A stretch of DNA of 64,000 bases from Oikopleura dioica. Lineage: Eukaryota; Chordata; Appendicularia; Copelata; Oikopleuridae. Position numbers and translations under genes: made by a program. Under the pieces are notes generated by a model. It saw only the letters and a list, made by a program, of their open reading frames with translations, made no database searches and had not been told where the DNA came from. The first letter of the stretch is position 1. Each line of letters starts with the position of its first letter. Location: positions 15,071,001 to 15,135,000 of the forward strand of contig OU015567.1 in NCBI GenBank assembly GCA_907165135.1, given 5' to 3'. Below are positions 43,639 to 55,260 of the stretch, one piece after another.

Positions 43639-45722
43639 ATGGTTCGCTGTGGACAGTTGACTTCGAAGGAATGTCTCCGTTTTATCTTTACGAAAATGGA
43701 TCGAGTTCCGCGCGTTTACAACGATGCAGTACTCGCCAAGCTCGATGTACTTGCTGATGAGCTAGAGCGCTTTTCCACTGCTGGGGCGATAGCATTTTGG
43801 TCAAATATTGTCCATAGTAAACCCTGTCAAAAGGTACTCATAAACAACGATTTTCTCCTAGCTAGATCAATAAGTGTTTAGTCTCGTGCGCTGAGAACCT
43901 ACCGAGGCTATATGAGATGAAATTCATCGTGGACGAATATAGGGAGTCTATCAAGAAGCTCTCAATCGTGTTGCGAAACATCTTCATGCGGGTCGTTTCT
44001 CAGAAGGAAATCGAAGATACAGCTAGCCTAGATTTGAGGTAGTATTTTCTGAAGTTAAAACAGTAAGGAGACAATTTTTCAGCTCGTTCCTGGATCTTTA
44101 CGTGATATCAGATCTTGCCAGCAACTTTGGCCACATTCCATCGTTCAAAAAGGGGCTCACAATTCTCGTCAGTCGGACGAAAAATCTTCCTGCTAAAATA
44201 TACGACTACGAAGTTATGGCCAGTTCCGCTCTGAATGATGTGATCGAGAGATTTGAAGTTGTGGACAAGCTCAATACCAAAGGATTAGTAGACCTGTACT
44301 CATCTGGACTCGATATTATCTGCAGCTTGCATTCGTTATCAATAGCTGATCCAAGGATAGCAGAACTCTTGGCGGAGCCATTCGACGACCCAGAATCCAA
44401 AAAGAGCGATTTCTCTTGGTGAAAATCGCCGAACTCTTCGAGCTTATAACCAAACATGTATCGAACAAACTCGAAGAAGTGTTTAACTATCAAGTGTACA
44501 GCATACTTTTCTCCCTGAAATTCACCCAGACCGTCTTTACTAGCCGCTTTCTCAAAGAAAAAATATACGAAGAAGACGCTGAAGTTTTCCTGCTTCTTTG
44601 CCACGCTTTGCTAAGCCACAAAGTCTTCCTCTGTGATTTGAAAGAATATTTGAGCTTGTTGGACATCATGCTAAAGATGAAGTCGGCATTTCCTAAAACT
44701 GTGAAAGATGATCAAGTCAAGTGGTTCATGGAAGATGCCAAAGAAGCTTCAAAAGCGCCAAAAGTGAAAATGAGTGCAGAAGCAAGTCAGATTCGAGAGA
44801 TCTACCCTGATCTCGGATCTGAGTTTATCTCGAAGCTGCTCGCCTACTACAAAAATAACGTACAAGAAGTGATGATTGCTCTTCTCGAAGAAAACCTCCC
44901 ACCGCAATTGGCAAGTCTTGACCGAACAGCCGAAACGAAGGTCGAACCTGAGAAGCCAAAACTAGTCATCCCCGGACTTTACCACAAAAAGGCAAAGACG
45001 AAGCGAGTGGATCACGCGAAGGAGGAAGAGGAGCGACAATACATTCGAAAGATTGCAATGAACTATCAGTACACTGAAGATGTGGAAATTGTTGAAGTTG
45101 CAGAAGACGAGACTGGCGCTAAATATCAAACGTCGAGTAAGTCCTTTTCGTTCTTTAGCTATTCAGCAAGTTTACTCTCTTTCAAGAGGAATACGGCGAC
45201 GAGTATGACGACACATACGATGACGCGATTGAACTTGGGGAGAAAGTCGAGTATGACGTCGTCAAGCCGGCGGATCTCGCAATCGACTCTGATCTTCAAA
45301 AGAACTCCAACCACCAGAATCTCATCAAACGAAAAGCGAAAGGGCGAGTACAAGACGAGGCTGAAAGCAACTCATCTGACTCCCGGTATGAGTTTTCACG
45401 GTTTGCGATTCTAGATGAAAAGTTTAGACCACAATCGAGATCGGATCGGGTCTCAGCTCCTGTCAGCGCAAGCGCTTACTACAAACAAGTTTGGCAAGAA
45501 AAGCACAAGAACGAGAAAGAGCCTGGTGGCCCTCCCCCACCAAAGGGAAAGCTAACGGAGGATGCTACTGATTTGCAGAAGCGGCAAAAGGACGTCAACA
45601 AAGGTAACTTTAGTTGGCTTCGACAGGCTGTTTGAACTTTCAACTCAGCGCGTGTCGGAAATCACAACCGAAAAAAGATGGCAATGAAGAAGCAAAGTAG
45701 AGGGATGACTTCAAACGAATAG
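43639..45722 (+). CDS. ASCC2: Activating signal cointegrator 1 complex subunit 2
   Basis: Exons: 43639-43816, 43882-44038, 44083-45136, 45187-45603, 45649-45722. A CUE domain at about residues 345-385 (QIREIYPDLGSEFISKLL) would bind Lys63-linked ubiquitin. Downstream come EYGDEYDDTYDD and a basic C-terminus ending NHNRKKMAMKKQSRGM, both close to the ASCC2 tail. In the known complex ASCC2 recruits the ASCC3 helicase and ALKBH3 to alkylated DNA and helps clear collided ribosomes. A frame shift lies in an A-run at about 44398-44402: one more A would give a continuous frame. It starts 79 nt after the previous stop on the same strand. Confidence 0.88.
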
Positions 45723-45865
45723 CATAGAAACTAATTCCTAACTACAAATAGGACCCTCCATTAATTTCAATACTGAAACATTCAATTTGAAAGTTACTTG
45801 CTTTACTTCAAAGCAATACTGATAACATATTGGACGTGCGTACCCATAACTGTTGGCTTTTCAGA

Positions 45866-48800
45866 ATGGCGAGACGGTCCTTGCGGGCGCGTAAGCCCGC
45901 GCAGGACGAGCCTTCTGATAGACGCTCAGCTCAAAAACGAAGAAATGCCGAAGCAGAAACTGCCGGCACGCCCAGGCAGAAGGTAATAAAACTGGTCCAT
46001 TACAAGCCTAAAATTTTATCATAGAAAAAGAAATCGGAGAAAGATTCATCATCTGAGAGAAGAGGAAAGCCTGGAAGACCATCTCGGGGAAAGAAAGAGA
46101 CGCCGCCTGCAACTCCAACTTCAACAAAAGGACGAGGATCAGGGAGAAAAGGGCGAGGACCAGCGAAGAAACGTACGGACAGATTCCAGATGGTGCTGGA
46201 AGACGACTACGATAAAGATTATATTGACTACGAGTCGCCCGAAGAAGAGATCCAAGAGGCCGAGGAGGAAGATGTCCTGGACATGGATACGAATCAAGAG
46301 GACGATGAGACGCCAGAAGAAGAGACAAATATCGATATAACGTCGGATTCAGATTCCGAGACTGAAGCGGGGCACAGCTCAAGATGTCCCTCTGAAATCG
46401 ACGAAATGTCAATGGAACCTCTCGATATCTGGCGGGATAATTCTCGTCACTTTCCAGAGCTTGAGCTTCCCGAGTCGTCGCTTGATCTTCTTATCCCTCC
46501 GAGTCAGCTCTTATTAGATGCTTTGGAGGCTTACGAAACACTACGGCACTTTAGCCAGGCGCTGAAGCTCACTGTGTCGAAATTTGAGTGCTTCTTAACG
46601 GCACTCGTGCATAAAGAACATAACGCAATGATTTCACACACATTTCTTGCCCTTCTGAAAACGCTGTATAAATCGGATGATCGCAGTGGAATCGCATATG
46701 GTCCAGCTGACTCACGTGACGGGGCGTATTCTCTGTATGCATTTACCGATCTCCTCACGTGGCCATATTCACTCAAAGTCTACGCAGCATCTGATCCGGT
46801 ACATTTTGGCGACTTGGACTTGGATAAGATCAATAATCTGCCTTTTGAATCGACTGCTGTCAAAGTACAAGTGCTCAAAGCGTTGTTATCAGCAGTTCTT
46901 GACAGTGATATCATTCGAAACTTCATTGAAAAGGGCAGAACTGATCATACTGGAGAGGAGACATGTCGGAGCTGTCAAACTAAGGGACAACTCGTTCTTT
47001 GTGATAGGTGCCCGGCGGGATACCACCCTCACTGCGCAAATATAAAGGATACTGATAAAATTGATCAGATTTCGTTCGAATGCACCGTTTGCCTTCAAAA
47101 CAAAATCAATCTTGTTCATGACTGCATTCCTGAAGCAGAAGAAGAAGACCCCAAGTATTTGAGACACGTGATCCTGGGTTATGACAGACATGGGAGAAAG
47201 TACTGGTATCTTGTGAGAAGACTGTGGGTGGAAGATTCAAAAGAGAACAAGTGCTGGTATTATTCGACACCCCATCAATTTGACGAATTGATCAACGCGC
47301 TGGACGCGGCTGATTACGAATCGTCGCTCGTAAAGAAACTGGAAGAGATGAAACAAGAAATAACGGGCAATATGGAGAAGACTATCACAGCTACGAAAAA
47401 TGTGAGTCTAACGACTGCCATTCGTCAAGTGAAACCTCAAGCTTACTTCGATTTCATCAGCCCTTCATCCGATGGAGTTTTAGCCCAACCAACCTGCAAA
47501 TTCGCTCCAGGAACACCAACAAACGAAGAGTTCCCAGAACATGCAAAGATCGAAACGACCTTCAGACTCGGTCTTGAAAGACTGGTGTACCAAAATTTTT
47601 ACTACGAAAATCGTCAAGCAATGAACAAGCGGGAGCTCAAAGAGATCAAAGATTTCGAAGGGAAGCTCTACGCGATGGAGTATGCTGGCAATTGGGATCG
47701 GCAAAAATTCGTGCGCCCTGAAAATATCAACAGAATTCTTTGGAGCAGCAACAAAGTTGCTGGTATCGGTGTAATGGAGAGACTCATCAGAGAAATTGTG
47801 GATACGATGCGGAAGCTTTCGGAAGGATTCTCAAAGTGGTATTTTCATCCAGACTGGATGCAAAAGCGTATGGACTGGAGACAGAAACTTAACCAATGTA
47901 GAGACATAAAAGAGATCGCCAGACTATTAGAGGTGTTTGAAGCACATTTACGTCCTTGTATGAAGCGTACAATCTGGTTTGACTGCGTCGGACAAACTTC
48001 GCTTACTCGAATCTCCACTAAAGAAGACCAAAAAGGCTCTGAAGCGAGAAAACAACGGGACAAGAAGTTAAAGCTCGAGGAAATCAAGGCAGAGGAAGAG
48101 CGAACTGCATACCGTGAGACTTTGTACAATCCCTACGTTCACTACAACAGGAATAAAGAGTCGATCTTGACGAATCGGATGACGAAGCTGTCTATGGTAA
48201 AAGGTGAAGAGTACAGATATGACAGAGGATTCTGTGGATGGTACTGGAGATCGAAAACTTACCGTTCGACTCATAAAAAGCCCAAAAGCGAGTCAGTGAG
48301 TTCAGACTCAATATCAGAAAAGAAAGACCTCAAAGTCGACAAGCTCTTGGAACTGAGGGAGCATATGGAAGAGGTTGCAGAGGCAGAGAAAAAGGCAAAA
48401 GAGGAAGCGGAGAAAAAAGCGAAAGAAGAAGCTGACATCAAGGAAGAAGAGAAAAAACAGACGGAAAAAGACATGGATGATATTCTGAGTTCTGTGCTCG
48501 AGACTGCCGCAGCTGAAAGCGAAAAATTGTCAGAAAAGGCGACCCCAAGAAAGGTTGAAAACGGGGAAGAAATCAAACAAGAGCCCGAAGACAAACCTGA
48601 TATCAAACCATCAGAGCCAGAGGAAGCAACAGCTCAACCAGTGAAACTGAAAAAGCGGGTCATCACTCAAATTCCCGAGCTGACCTCAATCAGCGTGAAA
48701 AAGTTTACCTCTCGCGGAGTCTTCAGTTTATTCCGATACTCGTACGGTGTTAAACACATGGCGAGAACTGGTGGCTGTGTTCCCTGCGCAAAAGGCTTCA

Positions 48801-51800
48801 ACTACAACGCTAAGGTAGTTTATTAATTTTTATAAAGGATTATCCTTTTTCTTCAGTCGCACCGTTCAAATGAAGTGTGGCCGTATCCAGCTCCCAAGCC
48901 GGCTTATCATATCATTTGGAAGTACCGCCTTGCCGAGTGTGACGACATCTACACCTTAGCTCATCTGTTATCTATATTTATTCGAATGCTAAAGTGGGAC
49001 CTTGTCGTCGAACGACCGCCTTTTGTTGACGGCGATAAATTGACTTGGACGGATACCTCGGAGGATGAAAATATCACTTACGAAATCAAGGTAAAGTCGC
49101 TCAAACTTGCTCCTTTAACATTTCCTATCAAAGAACAAACGTTACTTGGCTGGATCCGCTCGACTCCGAATGGAGTACGAAGTCAAGCAAACTATCCTCC
49201 CCGCTGATTCCGAGGAAATCATTCCCACCCGAGATCAAAGAGCCGTGGAAGCAATGGCAAGATCTGGACGACGTCTTAGGCAATTGAAAAATACAGATGA
49301 TTATTCAAGGTACATAAATTCAGCGATTAAATTTATAAGAAAAAAATTCTTTTCGCGTCATGATCTCTTCATCCACGATAATTGTTTGATTCTTTTCAAG
49401 CTTGACGGTATTTGTTCAGAAACGAACCCTCGGAGACAGTTGCTTGGATCAACGAAGAACGCATGAAAATTTGGCAAATCGAGCTCTACCATCGAGTCAC
49501 GGAAGAAAACGGAGGAAACGCATCGAGAAGTGCCACATATGAGCGTGGTGGATCTCTTCGCGATCGTTCTTCCATTCGACCGCGTGAGGTGCTCGATCCT
49601 TCACCGGATTACACTCCAGAAAAGAACATTCCGACTCGAGCTCGTCCTCACTCTGACAATTCTTACAAAGAGCAAACTATGTCGGTAAGTACCAGAGTAT
49701 TATCAAAAGATTTTTTATGCTGACCCATCGTAAACAATAAAAATTACTCGCATAATTGTAGAACAGCATCCTGGACTCTCGAAACAAATTCTTGCCTTCC
49801 CGCCCAGCCCGAATCATCCGCCCTCCAGACCAAATCTCAAAACAGGACAGTTGCCTATAATTTCAAATTTGAAACTCATTCGCGCCCAAAACAAGAACAT
49901 TTCTGACTGCCTGTTACGTAATAACTTTTCGAAGATCAGGAGACTTGTCCACGCTATTTTCAACGTCAAAAGCTACTGAGAGCTTTGATAGTTAAACTTT
50001 TTCAAACCTGATAGAGACAGTCGAGCTTCAACGATGGATATTCTTGATGAGCTCTTTCAGGTGAAATTTGCGTCCCTTGTGCGCCATCAAGGGATACTTT
50101 ATGCGCATTTAATGGCCGAGCATCATATTTATGTTTAAAATACGAACTAATGTGTGCGTTGTATTGATTTTTTAAAGCGATTTTCTTCAGCTCGAGTCAG
50201 ATTTCTTTGAAATGGAGGACCACTGGTATCCAAAAATCGTAAGGGTACCAAAAAGAAATGTATCTGTAAAAATTCATATATGATTTTACTTATATATTTA
50301 TAATTGAACACTATTTTGCATAAATGCTTGATGTTAAATATATCTTGGAATAACTTATTGACAACTAAACTAGACATACACACCCTACAGAGGCCCGCCC
50401 AGGCCACAACAGGTAATTCACAAAGCTAGTTATATAATCGTAACGAAACATAGTCACCGTCGGCCACCAATGTGCGAATAACGAAGCAGGTGTTGGAGAG
50501 CATCCTCCACAATCCAACCTATTTCACTCAAATTAACTACGACAAGCCCCCAGAACACTGCCAGTACTTGAAAGTAAGCCGACCGCCAATTATCATATTT
50601 TATCATTTCAATCTCTCCAGATTTCCGAACCGACCGATCTGACCCTCTTTCCCGGAGGAAAGAACTACCAGACGAAGATTAGCAATGAGCTCAAGCAGAT
50701 CTACTCTTACACGCCTGGCTCTTATGAGAAATACCAGGACATGATCAAGGCGAAGAAAGTGTTGAAAATGGCACCTCCACCTCCACAGAACAACCAGCCT
50801 TCGCCGAAGCCTAGAACACCGCCACCACCGCCGAATCAATCTGTTCCAGCGCCTCAACAGGTTCGACCGCCACAGCCATCCCCGCAGCCTAAGCCCCATG
50901 TTCAGGTACATGTCTCTCAAAAATTTCCTTTAACCTAACAAAAAATAGATCAATGGTCAATTGCACCAAGTCTTCCATCTGTACGACAAGAACACCGGCC
51001 GAACAATCCAAGCTATCAAAGGAGCAAATGGTTCATTCACAGCAATTGGTCAGAGCAGTGGACAAATTTTCCACGTTGCCAACGGTCAATCTTCCGGATC
51101 CACGATCATGGCCGGAAACGCCGGTCAACAACAGCAGCAGCAAGGTGGCCAGCCAAAGCCCCAACAAGTCTTTCAACCACAGCAGCAGAACTCCAACAAT
51201 CAACAGTTCCAAAAAAACTCGATGAACCCGCCAATGTCACAGCCAATTATGATTCAGCAGCCTCAAGGTCGATTGCAAATTTTGCTAAATTGACGGCAGC
51301 CCTCGCTTTTTCAATAAATTAAATTTGCAATTCGCTAAAGCACAACAGATTCACATACAACAGCCGCACCAACAAGTTCAACTTCAACAGGGTCCACCTC
51401 AGCAAGCGGGATCAACGATGGTGATCAACACTAGCAGCAGCAATGGGGGTAGCAGTGACAACGGGAACAACGCCTACATTACTTCCGAAGTGAATCTGGG
51501 CAACGAGGCTAGAAACTCGCTTGAAATGCAAAAGAATGTGATAAAAACGCAAATACACCAGACCCGTCGTCAGATGGTTCAGAGGTACGTCCGTTTAATT
51601 TGTGACGTTGGAATAATATACAAGTGGCTCATCTGTATTAAAAAGCTTCAATTTCCCTTGAATAATCCTCGTCAATCACCACTGTCTAATCTGCCTCACG
51701 TCGCCAAAGAAAATTGCTGAAATAAACTCGCATTTCAGTTTCATGCCCCGTCCCGCCTATCAGTCACAACCCATCGCTGCTAACTCGCCCCAACCTGTCC

Positions 51801-53178
51801 AGGCAGAATGATATAAATTTTCTCCATTGGCGAAAAATACCGCAAATTTATGTAAATAGAAACAAATCGTGTATATATGTAATACTACGTCGTCAATTTA
51901 CGCAAATAGAAAAAAAACCTACAATTACTGTAACTATCAACATCTTCGAAGAAAACCACTTGTGCCTTTTTGAAAATTCAGCGAAATCACCCTCGAAGGA
52001 ACATGATGTCCACAAGACTTTTAAAACGCACAAATATTATAAATTATAGTTTATTTTGAAAAAGAGATAAATTTATATCATGTGAAAAGGTGGTAATGAA
52101 TACCAACTATCAGCCAGTAAAAACTCGCCCGCCCACTCTCCAGCGAAAAATTGCTCCCACACCGCCGCCGTCCCTCACCGGTCAGAAGTTCTGCGTCTGC
52201 AAGGCCACTTTCGACCAAGAAACGCAATACGGCGACATCCAGTGCGAACTCTGCCAACAGGTAGCCATTCCTTCTCCATTTCCTCCTCGAATCATTCCGC
52301 TAGCCATTCCATGCCACCTGCGTCGGCGCGGTTCTTACAGAACTGTTCACCTGTAGTCCCTGCCACCAGAAACACAACTCCGCGCGCTCAACTTGCATCT
52401 GCCACAGCTACGATGGAAAGAACGGCCTCGTCACGACCAGTGGCCCTCGAGAGCTCAACTGGTGCTCTTGTGATGTCTGCCAAACATGGTTCCATGAAAA
52501 CTGCGTTTCAAAAGAGGTATCTTTTTTCCTTCAAAAATTGTTTTTAACGAATTTTCAGGATACCTTCATGAGAATGCAGAACAACGAAATCAGTTACATG
52601 TGTTCGAAATGCTCCAACGCGGATCTCGAAATTGTCAACGGCCAAATGACGATTTCGAAGCTCCAACTCACCGAGCAGATTTACTCCAAGTTCAAAAACT
52701 CTCGTCACTCCTGGCCTCTCAAACGCAAAGATCTCGTCGGTCGAACTGAAAATAGTGAGTGATCTCAATCTTTCTATTCCTCAACCGCCATTCTTAGATT
52801 TGGGTTCGATCGAGTCCAAGCTGAAGCAAAAACTGTACAAAACATTTAAACAATTCATGGACGACGTTTATTTCACGATAAACGTCTTCCGGGAGTACTA
52901 TGCCGAAAATAGTAATCCAGAGGCCACTTATTCAAGCAACAAGAAAGAGGTAAACCCAGCGTTTTTTATTCAAGGATGATTAACTGTATCGGTAGATTAA
53001 ATGCTGCGAAATCATGGAGTACGACTTCTCTAATTTGATTCGAGAGTTCATCGCAAAAGAACGCAACAAAGCCGCCTTCGTCATCTTGCCCGACCGCCAC
53101 GCCAAAATCGAGGAGAACGAGCGCGCCATCAACGCTGGAGTGAGCAGTGCCACCGCCGCCTCTAGCATATTTCCTTAA
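45866..53178 (+). CDS. BPTF: Nucleosome-remodelling factor subunit BPTF/NURF301
   Basis: Seventeen exons join in phase, giving about 1884 residues: 45866-45982, 46025-48814, 48857-49090, 49134-49309, 49420-49684, 49762-49849, 50017-50060, 50454-50573, 50621-50905, 50949-51267, 51341-51584, 51739-51796, 52090-52260, 52304-52516, 52559-52754, 52798-52949, 52996-53178. It opens basic, then acidic. A DDT domain lies near residues 187-257 (SQLLLDALEAYETLRHF). The first PHD finger is near 352-395 (CRSCQTKGQLVLCDRCPAGYHPHC). The middle is Gln/Pro-rich. The C-terminus has two more PHD fingers and a poorly conserved bromodomain. BPTF is the large ISWI/NURF subunit that reads histone marks. The joins across 49849-50454 and 51796-52090 rest on phase only; a stop after 51808 would follow if the latter intron were retained. 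Confidence 0.85.
50454..51811 (+). other. Gln/Pro-rich central segment of BPTF
   Basis: Exons 50454-50573 to 51739-51796 encode a Pro-rich run (PPPPQNNQPSPKPRTPPPPP) and then Gln-rich sequence (QQQQQQGG and similar). Such segments are typical of the BPTF centre and of transcription cofactors. If the intron after 51796 is not used, the frame ends at TGA 51809-51811, so a separate product is possible. Confidence 0.55.
52096..53178 (+). other. C-terminal PHD-PHD-bromodomain segment of BPTF
   Basis: PHD 2 runs from KFCVCKATFD through CELCQQPFHATCVG to CSPC. PHD 3 runs from STCICHSYDG through CDVCQTWFHENC to CSKC. The bromodomain begins at SRHSWPLKRKDL. It then lacks the ZA-loop block (the usual Tyr...Ile...Pro-Met-Asp-Leu) and reads NLGSIESKL instead. 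Where the acetyl-lysine-binding Asn is expected, the sequence is EYYAENSNPEATY. It ends in IFP and TAA. An ATG at 52096 could start a separate transcript. Confidence 0.7.
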
Positions 53179-53358
53179 TACTTCTTAAATAAACCAAGTT
53201 CCACTTATCTCACATCATCTTGCGCGTGTCGATTTTTTATCAACGGATAAATTTGCGTTTTACTGCCATCTTGCCCGTTTGCAGATGCAATCTGAATATG
53301 CGACGACGGCAAAAATCATCGTTTACGTTCATTCGCGAATTTTTAAATTCAGAGATTG

Positions 53359-55047
53359 ATGTCGGCCCTTGAGGTAATTTTGCGACTGAGACCGAGTAAG
53401 AGTGAGGCTGTGGGACTTTATAAAAAAGACTCGAGAACTGTGGTACTGAAAAATAAAAGCGGCAATCAGGAAGAGTACAAGTTCGAGCGAGTGTACGACG
53501 GCTGCGATAACCAGGTTTATATTCAACTAATCGTAATTAAATAAACATTGATTGTCCTTCTTAGGAACTCATCTACGCCGAAAATGTCGCTCACTTGATT
53601 AACAGGGTGCTTGACGGCGTAAATGTGTCGGTCCTCGCTTACGGACCGACTGGAACTGGGAAAACGTACACGATTGAGGGCGAGAATTCTACCGGGAATG
53701 CTGGGATCATCCCAAGGTACAAAAATACTTTTCTTTATTTCTTATTCTACCTTTTTTTCAGAGCAGCGCTGGAGCTCTGCAAGAAAATCCGCCAAAGAGC
53801 GAGTGATGAGACGCAGCTCTTGAGCATTTCGTGCATGGAAGTGTACAATGAGAAGATCATCGACTTGTTAAATGAAGATGCGAAGCCTGATTTAAGACTT
53901 TTCGAGGATCCTGACAAGCTCATGGAAGTCGAAGGCTTGACCAAATTGCCACTTAAAAGTTTCCAGGACTTTAAAGATGTCTTCACGCTTGCGAAGAAAA
54001 GACGCACCGTCGGGGCGGTAAGTTTTAGGTTTATTTTGAATATTGAGCTCATTTACTAAATAGACGGCATTGAACGAGAAGTCCAGTCGTTCGCATGCAG
54101 TTTGGAGGTTCCGAGTCAACCGAAAAATCGGAACAGGCCCAGATGCGATCGATAGAGAAGCAAAGATCGACTTTGTCGATTTAGCCGGCTCAGAGGACAA
54201 CAGAAGAACTCAATCGACGAATACGTCAGTAGCGTTCAAAGAATCTACGAAGATCAACTTGTCACTGACTGTTCTCAAGCGAGTAATCAAAGCTGTGGCC
54301 GCAAAGAGTAAAAACGTTCCAATCAGAGATTCAAAACTAACGAGATTGCTCAAAGATGCCTTTGGAGGAAACGCTCATGTAAGTCCTACCGTCCTCTCTT
54401 CCATAACTTTGACTTTTCAGAGCGTGCTGATTCTTAATGTCGGACCGGAAGAGGAAAACCTGCGAGACTCTGCTGCTTCTCTTGATTTCTCAACAGTAGC
54501 GAAGCAGATCGTCAGCACGCCCTTCGAAGGACTCTCAGCAATGGTCACGCCGAAGAAATCTTCTAGAATGCCGCTTGAAGAAAACAAAACGCCGACATCG
54601 CCATTTGCCGGACGAACGCGACAAATGAATGACTCTATCGAGCGTATCCGCAAACAAGTTCTGGTCATGAAAGAGGAAAACAGGCAAAAAGCTGCAGAGC
54701 AACGAAATCTTCTAAAAGAGATGAAAGCTGCTGAGAAAGAGAACGATGCCAAACTGGCTCGAGCTGCTCAAGAGGTAAATTTTAAAATCCGCCTTCTTAA
54801 TTGTTTACTTCTTCAGCAATCGCCTGCTGAGCCTGCTCCTAAGGTCGTAAAGCAAACTCCCAAGTTCCAAGAACTCATTGACTATCTGAACGCAGGCGAC
54901 AACCTGGTGCTCCTCGAAGGCGTCGGGCCCAAGATAGCACAGAAGATTCGCGAGTGCCGACCCATCAAAGACTACAAACACTTTGAAGAAATCTTCGGAA
55001 AGACTCGAGCAAAGAAGGCAGCAATCTGCTTCAAGCCGCAAATTTGA
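53359..55047 (+). CDS. KIF22: Chromokinesin KIF22 (Kid)
   Basis: Six exons (53359-53514, 53565-53716, 53762-54017, 54064-54378, 54421-54774, 54817-55047) give 487 residues. The N-terminal motor has the P-loop GPTGTGKT, switch I NEKSSRSH and switch II DLAGSE. A coiled-coil stretch follows (EENRQKAAEQRNLLKEMKAAEKE). The C-terminus has a helix-hairpin-helix (LLEGVGPKIAQKIREC), the DNA-binding part of Kid. The protein is shorter than vertebrate KIF22 (about 665 residues). It moves chromosomes away from poles in mitosis. ATTCAG lies 8 bp before the ATG and the previous gene ends 180 bp upstream, so it may be part of the same operon. Confidence 0.93.
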
Positions 55048-55124
55048 TAGAATTCCGAACTGCCATGTACTCACTCACTCACTTTTCACATTCCGCCGTC
55101 TCACAGTAACACATCTCACTCGTA

Positions 55125-55130
55125 AATAAA
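55125..55130 (+). promoter_or_regulatory. Polyadenylation signal of KIF22
   Basis: AATAAA lies 78 bp after the KIF22 stop. It probably also marks the end of the plus-strand gene run. Confidence 0.65.
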
Positions 55131-55203
55131 CAGTGTCTTCGAATAGAGCCTCACAATCGAAAAGAAATGCCAACATGTTTTCTTTTTTACTTGTCTTTTA
55201 GAA

Positions 55204-55209
55204 TTTATT
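55204..55209 (-). promoter_or_regulatory. Polyadenylation signal of the ASIC gene
   Basis: Minus-strand AATAAA lies 52 bp past the channel stop codon, in the 213-bp convergent gap with KIF22. Confidence 0.65.
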
Positions 55210-55260
55210 ATCGATATATACAAGCAGGCTTGTCGATGTTGCATTAATTTACAGGCAGTG

